64,000 nt of DNA. Source: DASPSM01 sp963800135 (GTDB lineage Bacteria; Planctomycetota; Planctomycetia; Planctomycetales; Planctomycetaceae). Under the pieces are notes generated by a model. The model was given only the letters and a program-made list of their open reading frames with translations, was not told where the DNA came from and did not search any database. The stretch lies in assembly GCA_963800135.1 (NCBI GenBank), contig CAWCZR010000014.1, positions 1 to 64,000 of the forward strand, in the 5' to 3' direction. This document shows positions 47,444 to 57,379 of the stretch, piece by piece. The first letter of the stretch is position 1. Every line of letters begins with the position of its first letter. The position numbers were made by a program, and so were the translations under genes.

Positions 47444-48652
47444 TCACGCGTGCGGCTCGGACTCGGCCGTGGCGCCGTGCGCCGCTTTGCCGTTAAGTTC
47501 CGGCGAAGTGATCGAGAGCACCTCGTCGACAATCTCATTCAGCCGGCTGGCGCAGCGCGAGAGGGCCCATCCTCGTCCGACATACGGCCGACCGAGGTTC
47601 GCGGCCGCGATTAGCCCGCGGCTATAGGGCACAACATGGTCGACGTCGCGACCGAGCCTGAGAGCGACGTCGCTGGGCTTCAGGCAGCCGCTGTGCCGCA
47701 CGTAGCGGTTGATGACGATGCGTTGTCGGTTGCGCGGGAAGCCGACGGCATCGAGCAGCGTCAGGAGTTTCGCAATTCCCAAGAGGGTCGGCACCACGTT
47801 TTCCAGCACAACGTAGGCCTGATCGCACGAATCGACGACGGCCATCGCCACGCCGTCAAACATCGGGAAGGTGTCGACAATCACGTAGTCGTAGGCCCGC
47901 CGCGACAGAGTCAGCACGCGCGAGATCAGATCGTCATCGACCTCCGCCGCGACCATAGCGTCCGGAGGAGCGGCCAAGAGATGCAGCCCCGACGAATGGG
48001 GCGTGGCGAGTTGACGAATGAGCATCTCGTCCAGCCGGTCCCGTTCGCGGGCCGCGTCCGTCAGGGTGAGCGCCGGTTCCAGGTCCAGCAGCGCCGCGCA
48101 CACGCCCATCTGAAGCGACGTGTCCACTAACAGCACCCGCTGCGGATAGCGACGTGCCAACCCGAGCGCAGTGTTAACCGCCAGGGTCGACTTGCCGACA
48201 CCCCCTTTGTTACTGATAAAAGTCACGACCTTGCCCCAACGAGCGGGTCCGCTCGCCGCTTGGCGACGGAAGCGCTCGATCAGCTGTCCCAGATCAACCG
48301 CGGAAATCGGACGGCGTAGAAAATCCCGAACGCCCAACCGCAGGGCTTGGATCAACAGGGCGCTTTCCGAGACGTCGTGTCCGAATAGTTCGGGGCGAAA
48401 CGCGGCCGCCGCGAGTGTCTCGGGCGAGACGGCCGCGATATCGGTCACCACGGCCTTCAGCCGCGACAGATCCGAGCCCATTTCGAGGATCGCCAGTTGC
48501 GGCCGCCGGCTCCGCGCGAGCTCCACGGCTTGCCGCGCGTCGGTCGCGCGGAGCAGCACCAGCCCGTCGGCCTGCGACGCGAGCGCCGCCTCGCACTCCG
48601 AGGCAATTTGCGGATCACTGCCGACGACCAGAATTTGGAAAGGGCCGGGCAT
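47444..48652 (-). CDS. cpaE: Pilus assembly protein CpaE/TadZ (ParA-like ATPase)
   Basis: 402 residues. An atypical response-regulator receiver-like N domain (FQILVVGSDPQIASECEAA, but the phospho-Asp region reads LAILEMGSD) is followed by a MinD/ParA domain with deviant Walker A SNKGGVGKST (147-156) and VIVDTFPMFDG. CpaE/TadZ localises the Tad machinery, often to a cell pole. 6 bases from the tadG stop. Confidence 0.93.
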   Translation of the reverse strand: MPGPFQILVVGSDPQIASECEAALASQADGLVLLRATDARQAVELARSRRPQLAILEMGSDLSRLKAVVTDIAAVSPETLAAAAFRPELFGHDVSESALLIQALRLGVRDFLRRPISAVDLGQLIERFRRQAASGPARWGKVVTFISNKGGVGKSTLAVNTALGLARRYPQRVLLVDTSLQMGVCAALLDLEPALTLTDAARERDRLDEMLIRQLATPHSSGLHLLAAPPDAMVAAEVDDDLISRVLTLSRRAYDYVIVDTFPMFDGVAMAVVDSCDQAYVVLENVVPTLLGIAKLLTLLDAVGFPRNRQRIVINRYVRHSGCLKPSDVALRLGRDVDHVVPYSRGLIAAANLGRPYVGRGWALSRCASRLNEIVDEVLSITSPELNGKAAHGATAESEPHA

Positions 48653-48658
48653 TGGACT

Positions 48659-50206
48659 TTAGGGCTCGAAGTTCGGACCGAGATAGTGATTGGCGAGCGC
48701 TGGGGACAACAGGGACGCGGTCAGACCGACGTTTTCGTCGAAGAGTTGCTGAATGGCCGCCTGCCCAGCCAGTTGCAGCGCCTGTGGCAGAGCAGCAACG
48801 AGCGACGCGGAGGCATTCTCCGCGGCAATCCGATCGGCGGGCGCATTCTGGACGGTGTTCCACGGGGCAGTCAGTGACAACTGGCCCGTCGTGTAGGTCC
48901 ACTGCACGAAGCCAAAGCCCACGATCGTCCGGGGCGTCGTCCCAATCGTGTCGTAAATCGGCACGTAGACCGATAAGGTCGGCGCGACGCTCAGGGACGA
49001 ATCGCTGCCCACTCCCGTATAAGTCCGGCCAACTGTCGTGAGCTGGCTGAAGTTGGCGCCGACGATACCCGCTTCCGTCGCGTTTGTGTTTGCGGTTCCG
49101 ATGGGCGGCGCAAGGTTCGAGGTAATGACACCGGTAGCTGGGTTGACCTTTGCGGTATCGGTCCCGTTATTCGCGTTCGTCGCGTTATTGAGGCTGGCCC
49201 AATAGGTCGCCGTCAGCCCGAAGGGGGCGACCCCGCGAATACCGTTCGTCGAATCCACGGCCCCGACCGACAACACGTGGCCAATTGTCGTCGTGGGCGT
49301 GCTCCCCGCCTGCGGTCGCAGGGGAATCGTACCGGCCGCGGCGATTGCCGTCGCGCGAACGGTAATACCCGACTCGACCGTCAAGCCACCGGTACTCGAC
49401 GAGCGGGCGAGCATTGAACCTCGGCCGAAGAGGAAGGTGATGGCAGGTCCGCTCGATGCGATGCCGGTCGCCGCCGTGAAATCCTCGTTCGATCGCCTGA
49501 GCCGGGCGAGGAATCCTGTCTGAGTCGCCGTACCGGTCACAGAAGCCGGAGTAAAATCGCGGCGCGAGTAGTCGCTGCTTTCGTCGGCGGTCGCCGTCGG
49601 CGCATCGTAGGACGCATTCCAACCATAGGCGCCGGACACCAGGTCCCCGTTGGGCGTGTTCGTCGTGTTGGGCTGCAGCGTCGGCTTGTAAACCGGCGGC
49701 CCTTCGGGCGGCAGAGTGATCATGCCGGACAACTGGTCGCCCATTGTGTTGGTGACCGAAGCGACGGGACCCGCCCCAAATTTCTGCAGGTCGCCGTTGG
49801 CCGGATTGAGATCGTCGTCGAAAGTGACCGACACCAGGTTGCTCGCGGCGAAGCGTCGTGCGCCGTCGATCCAGGTCTGCCACGCGGGATTGGTTGGGTC
49901 GTACGGCGTGTTGGGTTGGGGACCAACCTGATTGGTGAGAGCCTGCGGCAGGTTGGGAGGGGTGGTCCCATTCGGGCGCCAGGCTGCCGGCAGATCATCC
50001 CGGAAGCGCAGTCCATCGCGAGCGGCGCTATCTGCCGCGGTCTGCATTTGCATTTGGGTCAGCCGCGCCACGCCCATGTCGGCGACGAGCCCCGCAATGG
50101 CAAATGCCGCGAAGAGAAAGAACGCGAAAAAGACGAGCACGTTGCCGCGTCGTGCGCCGGCAGTGCGGACGACCGTCGGTTTAAGTCGGTTGGGTGTGGT
50201 CGGCAT
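48659..50206 (-). CDS. tadG: TadG-like pilus-associated protein
   Basis: 515 residues from MPTTPNRLKPTVVR (ATG 50206, preferred over 50248 because the latter overlaps rcpC). A TadE/G-type N-terminal TM helix (RGNVLVFFAFFLFAAFAIAG, with the ADMGVARLTQMQMQTAADSA continuation) anchors a large, Thr/Asn/Gly-rich periplasmic domain without a von Willebrand MIDAS motif that I can see. 8 bases after rcpC. Confidence 0.85.
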   Translation of the reverse strand: MPTTPNRLKPTVVRTAGARRGNVLVFFAFFLFAAFAIAGLVADMGVARLTQMQMQTAADSAARDGLRFRDDLPAAWRPNGTTPPNLPQALTNQVGPQPNTPYDPTNPAWQTWIDGARRFAASNLVSVTFDDDLNPANGDLQKFGAGPVASVTNTMGDQLSGMITLPPEGPPVYKPTLQPNTTNTPNGDLVSGAYGWNASYDAPTATADESSDYSRRDFTPASVTGTATQTGFLARLRRSNEDFTAATGIASSGPAITFLFGRGSMLARSSSTGGLTVESGITVRATAIAAAGTIPLRPQAGSTPTTTIGHVLSVGAVDSTNGIRGVAPFGLTATYWASLNNATNANNGTDTAKVNPATGVITSNLAPPIGTANTNATEAGIVGANFSQLTTVGRTYTGVGSDSSLSVAPTLSVYVPIYDTIGTTPRTIVGFGFVQWTYTTGQLSLTAPWNTVQNAPADRIAAENASASLVAALPQALQLAGQAAIQQLFDENVGLTASLLSPALANHYLGPNFEP

Positions 50207-50214
50207 CGCTGAGA

Positions 50215-51235
50215 TCACTGGCCTTTGGCTCCCGTCAGGTTGTCCCAAAGGGACCCGCCCGATTTTCGTCCGCTCTTAGCGAACGGCTGCACGGGCCTCG
50301 CCGCGGTGTGGCGAGAATAGTCGGGGAGCACGACTGATTCGCGCTTGTCGCCCGAGATCGCATCGATTGTGGCGATGTTCGCCAGCGGGTTGGATTCGAC
50401 GGTTGCAATGCCCGGATCACCGGGCTGACCCGAACGCACCACGCAGCTGATCGTGACGTCGGTACTCAGCGCCTCTTGGATCGGCGCCACTTCTTCCGGA
50501 TCGACGGCGATGACGACTTCTTCGACCGGCACCTTCTTGACAAACGTTCCCTGACTGAGCGTGCGGGAGGTGACCGACTTGTCATGCTGGGTAAATTCAA
50601 TGACGACGGCACTCTTCGCGAGCACCCGCACGCGGGCCAGTTTTTCCATCTGGGCGATTTGCGTCTGCTGCATCAAACCCTTCGACAGATTCCCGCTGCC
50701 CCTGGGCGCTTCGACGGGGACTGTGGCAGTCAGGTCGATGCGGTTCTTGCTGCTCGAGGCCGGCGATGCCCTGAATCTTCGTGCGCTCGAGCGTCAACGA
50801 GACCTTTCCCGAAGGAATCGCTCCGGATAAGCCCGCCCGAGTCCCCTTCGGGAAGAAATCACGCTCGGTGAAGAGGTAGCTGGACGGCTTATTGTGGTTC
50901 AGCACGCGACCGATGACCTCGTTCGGGCTGAGAATGGCCTCTTTGGGGATTTCTCCCTCGGGAACCGGAACGAAAGCGAATCTCCCGGTCTTCGGATCGA
51001 TCAGATGGTCGCGCGTGATTTTCGTGTAGGCGGGAATTTTCATGCCGCTGGCCAGCACCGGCACAAAACCAGGAGGAAGCTGGTCACGACGAGAAAACCA
51101 CGCTATGGGATCGACCTTTCCAAACGCCCAAAGCGTGCCCACAGTCCCCGCGGCAGCCAGCGGGAGGAACAAACAGACCAACACGACGACAACCCAGCGG
51201 GAAGAACCCCGGGCGCGGGAGCGGGCGTAAGGCAT
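50215..51235 (-). CDS. cpaB: Flp pilus assembly protein CpaB/RcpC, one frameshift
   Basis: About 340 residues. N-terminal TM helix (WVVVVLVCLFLPLAAAGTVG), SAF-type domain (GMKIPAYTKITRDHLIDP, AILSPNEVIGRVLNHNKP, YLFTERDFFPKGTRAGLS) and, after a frame change at about 50750, the RcpC domain (NRIDLTATVPVEAP, VRVLAKSAVVIEF, VVIAVDPEEVAPIQEAL). CpaB is a periplasmic partner of the secretin. The C-terminus has a basic, Gly-rich tail. Confidence 0.85.
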
Positions 51236-51304
51236 AGCTCACCTCTCAGGACGTGATCGAGCAAAAGTGGAAATGATCAAGATGGGAATTCATTGTTTGG
51301 CGCG

Positions 51305-52296
51305 TCAGGGACCAAAAACCTCGCGGCGGACCACGGCCTGCGCGGACATGACGCGGCGAAAGGGCCGCACGGTTTGCAGGTAAAGACCCATTTCGCCCAA
51401 CCCGTAAGTGCCGCCGTACGGGCCGGCGTAAGCGGCCCCCCCTTGGTTGTCGGGGGGCGGCGGATCGGGTGCGACGGGCGTGCCGCCTCCCGGAATCGCG
51501 TTGGTCGCGGTCACACCCGCGTCGTCGGCGAGCATGGGATTGCCGGCGGTCGGCTCCGCCTCGCCGTTGGCATCCAGCGCGGCCGGTTGATAGCCGGCCA
51601 TCGTCGCTGCCTGAAACGGATAATTCAGCCGGACGGCAACCACCCCTCCGGGCATTCCGGACGGAGGCGTCGAGGCGACGCTGAAGGCTCCGTTGCCATT
51701 GGAATCGGTGATCTCTTCCAAGACTGCGTGCCACTCGATCGTCTCCGGTCCCACGCCGGACGGGCTGACGACGAGCGGAACGGCCACCCTAAAGCCGCTG
51801 TACCCTGGCTTGGGATTGGCAGACGTGCTGGTGATGAGCGCACGGGGTAGCGCAAGAGCGGAACGCCGCCGACTGTGTCGGAAATCATCATCGGCAAGAG
51901 GGCCTGGTTCACCGACGGCAGCGTGATCCCCTGGGCAGCGAAGAAGTCGAAGATCGACTGCCCCGGCTGCATGGCGCTGAGGTTGATCGCCAGATAATTC
52001 GGATCGTAGACGCCGTCGATCACCTGCTGGTTGGCGAGTGCGTCAGCGAACGTGGCGGTCGAGGGCAACGGCACGCGGGACAATTCGCGGGCCGCCACGT
52101 CGACCGCGGTTTGCAGCGTTTGCGTCCCGGTGAAGAGCCGACCGAATTCGACGATGGCCACGACAAGCAAGTAAATCACAAGGAAGATGAGCGCGAACTC
52201 GAGCACAGCCTGGCCGCGGCGAGTCGATTTCGCTCGGGTTTCGGCAGCGCCGGCTTGTGGCCTTCGGCGCGAGGGGGGCTCACAACACCGGCGCAT
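51305..52296 (-). CDS. tadE: TadE-like minor pilin/pseudopilin, one frameshift
   Basis: About 330 residues. ATG 52296 (MRRCCEPPSRR) with GGAG 10 bases upstream. The TadE signature RRGQAVLEFALIFLVIYLLV has the Gly-x-x-x-x-Glu prepilin-like cleavage context. The frame breaks at about 51845 between PLLRYP and ALITSTSANPKPGY; one added G repairs it. The C-terminal part is Pro/Gly-rich and long for TadE (usually ~200 residues). Its first 17 bases overlap the prepilin peptidase gene. Confidence 0.8.
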
Positions 52297-52708
52297 GATG
52301 CCCAAACTCCAAACAGATGCAGTAAGCCAAGAGACCGATTGCGATCGCGGGGAGGTAGGCCAGATCGCGACGGCCGCGAATCACTGCGACGAGCGCCAGC
52401 ACACCTCCCGATAGCGCGACCCAAAAGAGAGCCGACAAGAGCGCGAGCGGGCCGAGGGCCGCGCCCAGCGCGACGACGAGCTTGACGTCGCCGCCGCCGA
52501 AGCCGCCGAGCGCATAAAGTGGAAGCGTCAGCGCGAGGCCGAGCCCGGCTCCCAGCGCAAGTCCCGCCCACGTGACCTTCGTGAAGCCGGCCGCGATCGC
52601 CGCGACCGCGCAAACGACGAGCGCGGCCCCGATCCAATCGGGCACCTCGCGCCGTCGCAGGTCGTAAACGGTGGCGACCAGGGTCAGTCCGATCGCGATG
52701 AAAATCAT
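52280..52708 (-). CDS. cpaA: A24-family prepilin peptidase (CpaA/TadV)
   Basis: 142 residues, about five to six TM helices, with both catalytic aspartates in their motifs: TVYDLRRREVPDW and GGFGGGDVKLVVALG. It cleaves the leader of the Flp prepilin and TadE/F pseudopilins at the inner membrane. Located between flp and tadE, overlapping tadE. Confidence 0.93.
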   Translation of the reverse strand: MIFIAIGLTLVATVYDLRRREVPDWIGAALVVCAVAAIAAGFTKVTWAGLALGAGLGLALTLPLYALGGFGGGDVKLVVALGAALGPLALLSALFWVALSGGVLALVAVIRGRRDLAYLPAIAIGLLAYCICLEFGHHAPVL

Positions 52709-52797
52709 GGTGTTGCTTGGGTTGCTGATGCCGTCACGTCGCGGAGACTCCCTGCGCCCACGGAGGCGCAGGGAGCCCGGTCAGAACGCGAAGGGGG

Positions 52798-53163
52798 TTA
52801 CGTCATTGCGACTCGATAATCGTGCCACCGAGTCCGTTCGTCGCGTTGGGCGATTGCGCCGTAGAGGTTGGTGCCGAGCCGATCCGTGCCGTCGTTGGCG
52901 AGGATCCCGACCGTGCTGACCTCGATCGCCTTGCCGGTCAGTCCGCCCGAAGTGTCGGTTTCAATCAGGTGGCCGCTGGTAATCGGGTTGTTGTCATCCT
53001 GATGGGCACCGGGCAGCAGGACGGCAGCCGCGTCCATCAGATCCGAGGTCTTGTGGCCGAGCAAGGAAATGCCAACCAGTGACACGATCGCGATGCCGGA
53101 GACGAGCAGGGCGTACTCAACAAGCCCCTGACCTTTGCGATCACGTGCGAGTCTGCGAAACAT
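52798..53163 (-). CDS. flp: Flp-family type IVb pilin
   Basis: 121 residues starting MFRRLARDRKGQGLVEYALL, the class signature: a basic leader, cleavage after KG and the Glu-Tyr pair at mature +4/+5, then one hydrophobic helix (VSGIAIVSLVGISLLGHKTS). AAGGTGATC just before the ATG is an excellent Shine-Dalgarno, fitting a highly translated major pilin. Longer than most Flp pilins (50-80 residues), with a C-terminal polar extension rich in Gly/Asp/Thr. First gene of the cluster; the 89-base gap before tadV may contain a processing or attenuating site. Confidence 0.92.
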   Translation of the reverse strand: MFRRLARDRKGQGLVEYALLVSGIAIVSLVGISLLGHKTSDLMDAAAVLLPGAHQDDNNPITSGHLIETDTSGGLTGKAIEVSTVGILANDGTDRLGTNLYGAIAQRDERTRWHDYRVAMT

Positions 53164-53507
53164 GAGATCACCTTTCGAGGGAAGAGGAACCAGGATGCAG
53201 GAAGACGAACAAGGACGCGGATATCGTTAAAACCGTCTCGCCTCCGCCGCGATTTCGGCGCGGGGCTGCGGTCTGACCAACCATTCGCCTCACGCTTAGA
53301 CGCGCACGGAGACGAGAACGGCGTTGCAGCAATGGTCTCGGTACGCGGCCGTTGACGGGTCAGTCGACGCAGACCGAAGCGACGACTAGCTGCCGGAGGC
53401 GGGGAGTCCCCTGAATCTCCGGATCCCACTCAATTCGCGCGACATCAATCGCAATTGATCCGCGCGAAACAACAAACCTTCAGTGGGACTGCCGCGACAA
53501 GAGAGAA
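53164..53507 (-). promoter_or_regulatory. Upstream region of the Tad locus
   Basis: About 340 bases without a credible gene; must contain the flp promoter. A 14-base inverted repeat TCAATCGCAATTGA lies at about 53446-53459; the string TCAATCGCAA also occurs at 53911-53920 beside the Fur-type palindrome. No sigma-54 or sigma-70 boxes could be assigned with confidence. Confidence 0.35.
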
Positions 53508-53876
53508 TCAGACGCAGGGAGGCGGCCGCGGACCTGGAATGCCGAGGGCAAAGACTGCCACGATCGGCGGGAAGAAATGCGGCGGCGCGGGTACGACGGC
53601 TTGAGTCAGCTCGCTCCCGGCGATGGTCGCCGCAATCTGACCTTGCGCCTGGAACTGGCAAATCGGGCAGGTGTCGGCATCGTGGGGATAGTCGACAGCG
53701 TCCGCCCGAAGGGCGCTCGACGGATTACTGGCCGGCACTCCCTCAGAGCCGACGGCAAGCACCGCATGCTCGTGCTCGCAGCCCAACAGCTCATGCAGGC
53801 CCGGCCCCAACAGCATCATCCCCGTGTAGAGGACGAGCATGCCGGCTACGAAAGCTCGTTTCGGGCGAACCAGCAT
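53508..53876 (-). CDS. Small membrane/exported protein with CPIC motif (DUF2946-like)
   Basis: About 122 residues from MLVRPKRAFVAGMLV (ATG 53876). One TM helix (FVAGMLVLYTGMMLLGPGLH) is followed by a His/Cys-rich part (LLGCEHEH, then YPHDADTCPICQFQAQGQ) and a Pro-rich tail. The H-D-A-D-x-C-P-I-C context recalls DUF2946/metal-handling small proteins. Divergent from the Fur-family gene with a shared control region, which suggests metal-responsive expression. The assignment is by motif only. Confidence 0.6.
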   Translation of the reverse strand: MLVRPKRAFVAGMLVLYTGMMLLGPGLHELLGCEHEHAVLAVGSEGVPASNPSSALRADAVDYPHDADTCPICQFQAQGQIAATIAGSELTQAVVPAPPHFFPPIVAVFALGIPGPRPPPCV

Positions 53877-53921
53877 CGGGCAGAATCCACCAAAAATACG
53901 GCGGCGCAACTCAATCGCAAG

Positions 53922-53936
53922 CGCAACTAAGTTGCG
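53922..53936. promoter_or_regulatory. Candidate Fur-type operator (7-1-7 palindrome)
   Basis: CGCAACT-A-AGTTGCG is a perfect 15-base 7-1-7 palindrome, the geometry of Fur/Zur/PerR boxes. It lies 46 bases upstream of the CPIC-protein start and about 230 upstream of the Fur-family start. GCGCAACT is repeated 16 bases to the left (53905-53912). The sequence differs from the AT-rich E. coli consensus, so the assignment rests on geometry and position. Confidence 0.5.
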
Positions 53937-54163
53937 ATTATGGAAACACTCCTTTGCGTTGTCAACGAGATTCGGGGACTGTCTCGATCAATTTGTCGCA
54001 AGTTTTTCTGGAGCAATCTTGCGGCAAATTCATCGAAAGTGCCAAGGCGAGCGCCTTTTGCTAAACTGCATGGCGACCAACCATTCGAAGACCTGCCTCC
54101 GCGAGCGATCACCGACCGTCCGCGGGTAGCCGGGCCTTCGCCGTTCGACAAAAAAGCGGTCTC

Positions 54164-54607
54164 ATGACATCCACCAAAGCCAGTGGTGAGCGCCAGGCGC
54201 TGCGCGCTCGCATGCAGGAATTCGGCCTCCGCTGCACGGCCGCACGGCTCGCGGTCCTGGGAGAATTGCAGCGCTCGACGAGCCCGCAGAGCCACGCGGA
54301 CATCGCCCGGACGCTGGCCCCTTTGGAGCTCGACCGCGCGACGGTTTACCGCAATTTGATGGAGCTGAGCGAATCGGGCCTCGTGTCGCGACTCGACTTG
54401 GGCGACCACATCTGGCGATTTGAGCTGCGGAAAACCGGCGAGGGCGACCCGGCCGAACACGCCCATTTTCTCTGCACCGAGTGCGGTCAGGTCTCCTGCC
54501 TCGACGGTGTCGAAATTCGCGTCACACCGGCCCCGCGGCGCAAACGCTCGTCGCTCGGCAACGTCACCGAAATCCTGCTCAAGGGGCGGTGCGCGCGTTG
54601 CTCCTAA
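54164..54607 (+). CDS. Fur-family metal-responsive transcriptional regulator
   Basis: 147 residues. Winged helix (GLRCTAARLAVLGELQRST, SHADIARTLAPLELDRATVY) and dimerisation domain with HAHFLCTECGQVSCL, where the CxxC plus the terminal CARC give the structural zinc site. The regulatory metal site cannot be assigned to Fur, Zur or PerR from these residues alone. Short C-terminal domain. Divergent from the CPIC membrane protein. Zinc or iron control of that neighbour is inferred. Confidence 0.88.
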   Translation: MTSTKASGERQALRARMQEFGLRCTAARLAVLGELQRSTSPQSHADIARTLAPLELDRATVYRNLMELSESGLVSRLDLGDHIWRFELRKTGEGDPAEHAHFLCTECGQVSCLDGVEIRVTPAPRRKRSSLGNVTEILLKGRCARCS

Positions 54608-54735
54608 GAGCGCGCCAGCGGTTGGTTGGCGATAGCGGTCGGGCTCTGCCGGCGACGGAGATCTCGCTGGAGCCAGCGGTCGCGTCACGTGAGAACGGCG
54701 ACGCGACGCCGTGGCGATCACTCGCCAACAAATAC

Positions 54736-56355
54736 CTAAGGCTCGAGGGAGAAGTCGGCTGACGGCACGTGCCGCGGGTATTCCCAGCGGCCGACGTTGT
54801 CGCGGACCCATTCGTAGTAGAAGCGGATGCCGCGGTCGGTGGGGCCGGTGCCGTGGCCGCCCATTTCGCCGTGCGGAGCCGTGCCGCTGTAGTTCGTGAT
54901 CCCCTCGACGAATGCCGAGTCGAACAGGAAGGCCGCGTTGGGCGCAGCGAGATACTTGCGGCAATCGGCGTACACCGCGTCGCGGCTCGACTGGTTGAAA
55001 ATGCCGTCGTTCTGAAAATAGTCTTCGCGCGTCGGCTCGACGTTCACGACAAAGCCCTGTTTCGGAATCGGAATGCCCTTCCGGATGATGCGAACGTCCA
55101 GCGTCGGGTCGAAGTCTCCCTCGCCGGATTTCCAATGTGTGCCGAGGCCCACGGGAACATACGGTGCAACGGCCTTGAACCAACGGATCATCATCGCCCT
55201 CTTCCGCGCCCGTCCGGCTCGCGCAGCAGCAGCTTGTTGGCATTCAGGGGATCGTTGAATTCGTCCAGCAGGTTGACGAACACGTTTCTCAGCCGTTTTT
55301 CCGTCACGAACCGGGCGGTCTCCTCGATGGCCGTCCGCACGGCCGCGTGGTCGTAAAACTCCCGATCCTTGGGAGGCGTGACGACGCCGATCATCACCAC
55401 CATTCCCCGTTTGTCCGCCTCGCGGATGAAATATTCGGCGCGGCGGGCGACCTCTGGCAGCAACGTGCCGTGCCGCGTAAAGCCGTTCAAGCTCGCCTCC
55501 TTGCTGGGGAAACCGTCGTTGACTCCCTGGAGATACGCGCCGACGAAATTGATTCCGTGGGCGTTCATGTTGTCGAAGTTGCGAATGTAGCGCTCGGTGA
55601 CCGCGTCGCTGACAAACGCGTTCCCGCAGCGGAGTCCCCACAAGTCGACCTCGCGGCCTCCCAGGAATGCGCGGTCGCCGCGGACTTCAAAGGCCCGGGT
55701 CTCCCGTGGCGGTTCGGACGGCTTCGGGGTCAACGAAGGGCCGGTGATTTGCAGATCGGCGAAATACGATTGGCTGTCCGACTTCGTCCACAGGCCGATC
55801 CGCCCGTAGCCGCGAATCGAATCGTCCTCGAGGTCGATCTGGATGCGGTCGTCGAACGTGCTGTGAATCTTGGTCCCCTTCATCGTCACGTGCAGCGTAT
55901 GCCAGTTCGTGTCGCCGGGGGCCTTGACGCTGGCAAGCTGCGAACGCTTGCCGTCGAGCACCTTGTAGACGCGGAAAGAATCCTCCAGCGGGTTGTACCT
56001 CGTGAGGTAGTAGCTCTTCGCATTCTTCACGCGCCAGATAATGCCACCACCCTGGTCGACGAATCCTTTGACAGCCTTCAGCCGCACGCTGACGTCAACG
56101 TCGGCATAGAGTACGTCGGTGCGAATGATCACGTTGAAGACGGCGTCTTCATTCCGTGCCGTTTGCGCCAGCACGTGGTTCCCACCATCGTCGACGACCG
56201 CCCAGGCGCCGATCGCCGAACGAAACCCCGACGGCCGATGACCGACGGCGTCCGCCTGGAAATTCCATCGGCGACTCGCGGTCTCGTCTTGCGGATGCGG
56301 CGCCGGCAAAACCGATCAAGATCAACGCCGTCAAAATCGTGGGCAGGAAGCGCAT
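54736..56355 (-). CDS. Secreted glycosidase-like protein with N-terminal LamG-type domain, two frameshifts
   Basis: Three frames join into about 540 residues: a signal peptide (MRFLPTILTALILIGFAGAA, from ATG 56355), a concanavalin-like domain (VDQGGGIIWRVKNAKSYYL, TNWHTLHVTMKG, GRIGLWTKSDSQSYFADL) of the type fused to sugar hydrolases, and a TIM-barrel-like part (VDLWGLRCGNAFVSDAV, INFVGAYLQGVNDGFP, continuing after about 55200 as MMIRWFKAVAPYVPVGLGTH and EWVRDNVGRWEYP). The fold resembles GH5-like enzymes; catalytic glutamates cannot be assigned safely. Breaks at about 56285 and 55200 each need one or two bases. Exported polysaccharide degradation is likely but inferred. Confidence 0.65.
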
Positions 56356-56495
56356 ACGTCTCTTTTTAGGGCTCTTTTTCAATATCGAGCGGCAAAGCTC
56401 TGCCAGGGACGCGGTTCCACTCGGATTTCGTCTGTGAATCTCCCTGTGAATCTCCGGTCGGTGACAACGGAAACGCCTCCGACGAAGTGGCGATT

Positions 56496-57314
56496 TCAGC
56501 TCGCTTTCGTAGAGGGGCTCTCCGGCTTGATTGCCGCCACCAGATGGGTCGCCGTCCAGGGGCCGACGCCGTACCAGAAGCGAACACCCAACGATCGGCG
56601 GTCCGTGATCGTCAGGCCACTGGCTGCGAGCTCTTTGGCGTACACGCGCGTGTGGCGGATGTCCGCGATTGCCAGCTTGCCCCCCGGCTTGAGCACCCGA
56701 GCCGCTTCTCGGAGCGCTTTCGCGCGTTCGCCCGCGCCGGGAACATTGTGAATCGCCAGCGAACTGACCACGACGTCGAACGAGCCGTCGTCAAAGGGCA
56801 ACTGACGCATGTCGGCCGTGCGAAGTTCGATCCGATCAGTCACGCCCTCGAGCTCCGCGTTGCGGCGGGTGACCGGCTCGGCATTGCCCGATTGATCCGT
56901 AGCGCTCCAGACGTCGACGCCGACAGCCCGGCCGCGTGGCAGTCGCTGGGCCGCCATCAAGAGCACCGCACCGCGGCCGCACCCGATGTCGAGCAGCCGC
57001 TCGCCGCCCTTGAGTTCCAGCCGATCGAGCATCTCGGCCCAAACGGCGAACTTACCCACACGAGTCGTGTAAACGAAAGAACCGGCATTGACCAGCAGCC
57101 ATACGCCGCCGATGCCCATCGCCACAATCGGAACCCAATGCGGTGCCTCCCCCTCTCCCTCGGTGTGCGAGAGCCGCCACAGGCAAAGCGCGAGCAGGCA
57201 CACGCCGCCCAGAGCCATCAAGATCGGAGCGTACGGGGCATCGATGCCGTAGGCGCCGCGGCGTGGTGGATGGGGAGGAGTCGAGGACCCAGAGCCACCA
57301 GGCACGCTCATCAT
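56496..57314 (-). CDS. Membrane-anchored class I SAM-dependent methyltransferase
   Basis: ATG 57314 with GGGGAG six bases upstream gives 272 residues. Two N-terminal TM helices (APILMALGGVCLLALCLW; WVPIVAMGIGGVWLLVNAG) precede a Rossmann methyltransferase: motif I LLDIGCGRGAVLLMAA, acidic loop AVGVDVW, motif IV FDVVVSSLAIHNVP and post-motif RVLKPGGKLAIADI. The substrate is unknown; the membrane anchor suggests a lipid or membrane-proximal substrate. Intact, and 65 bases before the DUF1501 gene on the same strand only in position, since that gene is upstream on the minus strand. Confidence 0.85.
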   Translation of the reverse strand: MMSVPGGSGSSTPPHPPRRGAYGIDAPYAPILMALGGVCLLALCLWRLSHTEGEGEAPHWVPIVAMGIGGVWLLVNAGSFVYTTRVGKFAVWAEMLDRLELKGGERLLDIGCGRGAVLLMAAQRLPRGRAVGVDVWSATDQSGNAEPVTRRNAELEGVTDRIELRTADMRQLPFDDGSFDVVVSSLAIHNVPGAGERAKALREAARVLKPGGKLAIADIRHTRVYAKELAASGLTITDRRSLGVRFWYGVGPWTATHLVAAIKPESPSTKAS

Positions 57315-57379
57315 TGAATCTCCCCTGAGAGCCTCCACCGGCGGCACCAGCTGGCTGCGGGTCGGATCGTTCGCGCCGT

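Noticed and set aside
53927..55243. 438-codon minus-strand ORF
   Set aside because: Runs antisense through the Fur-family gene and out of frame through the glycosidase-like gene; no domain of its own.
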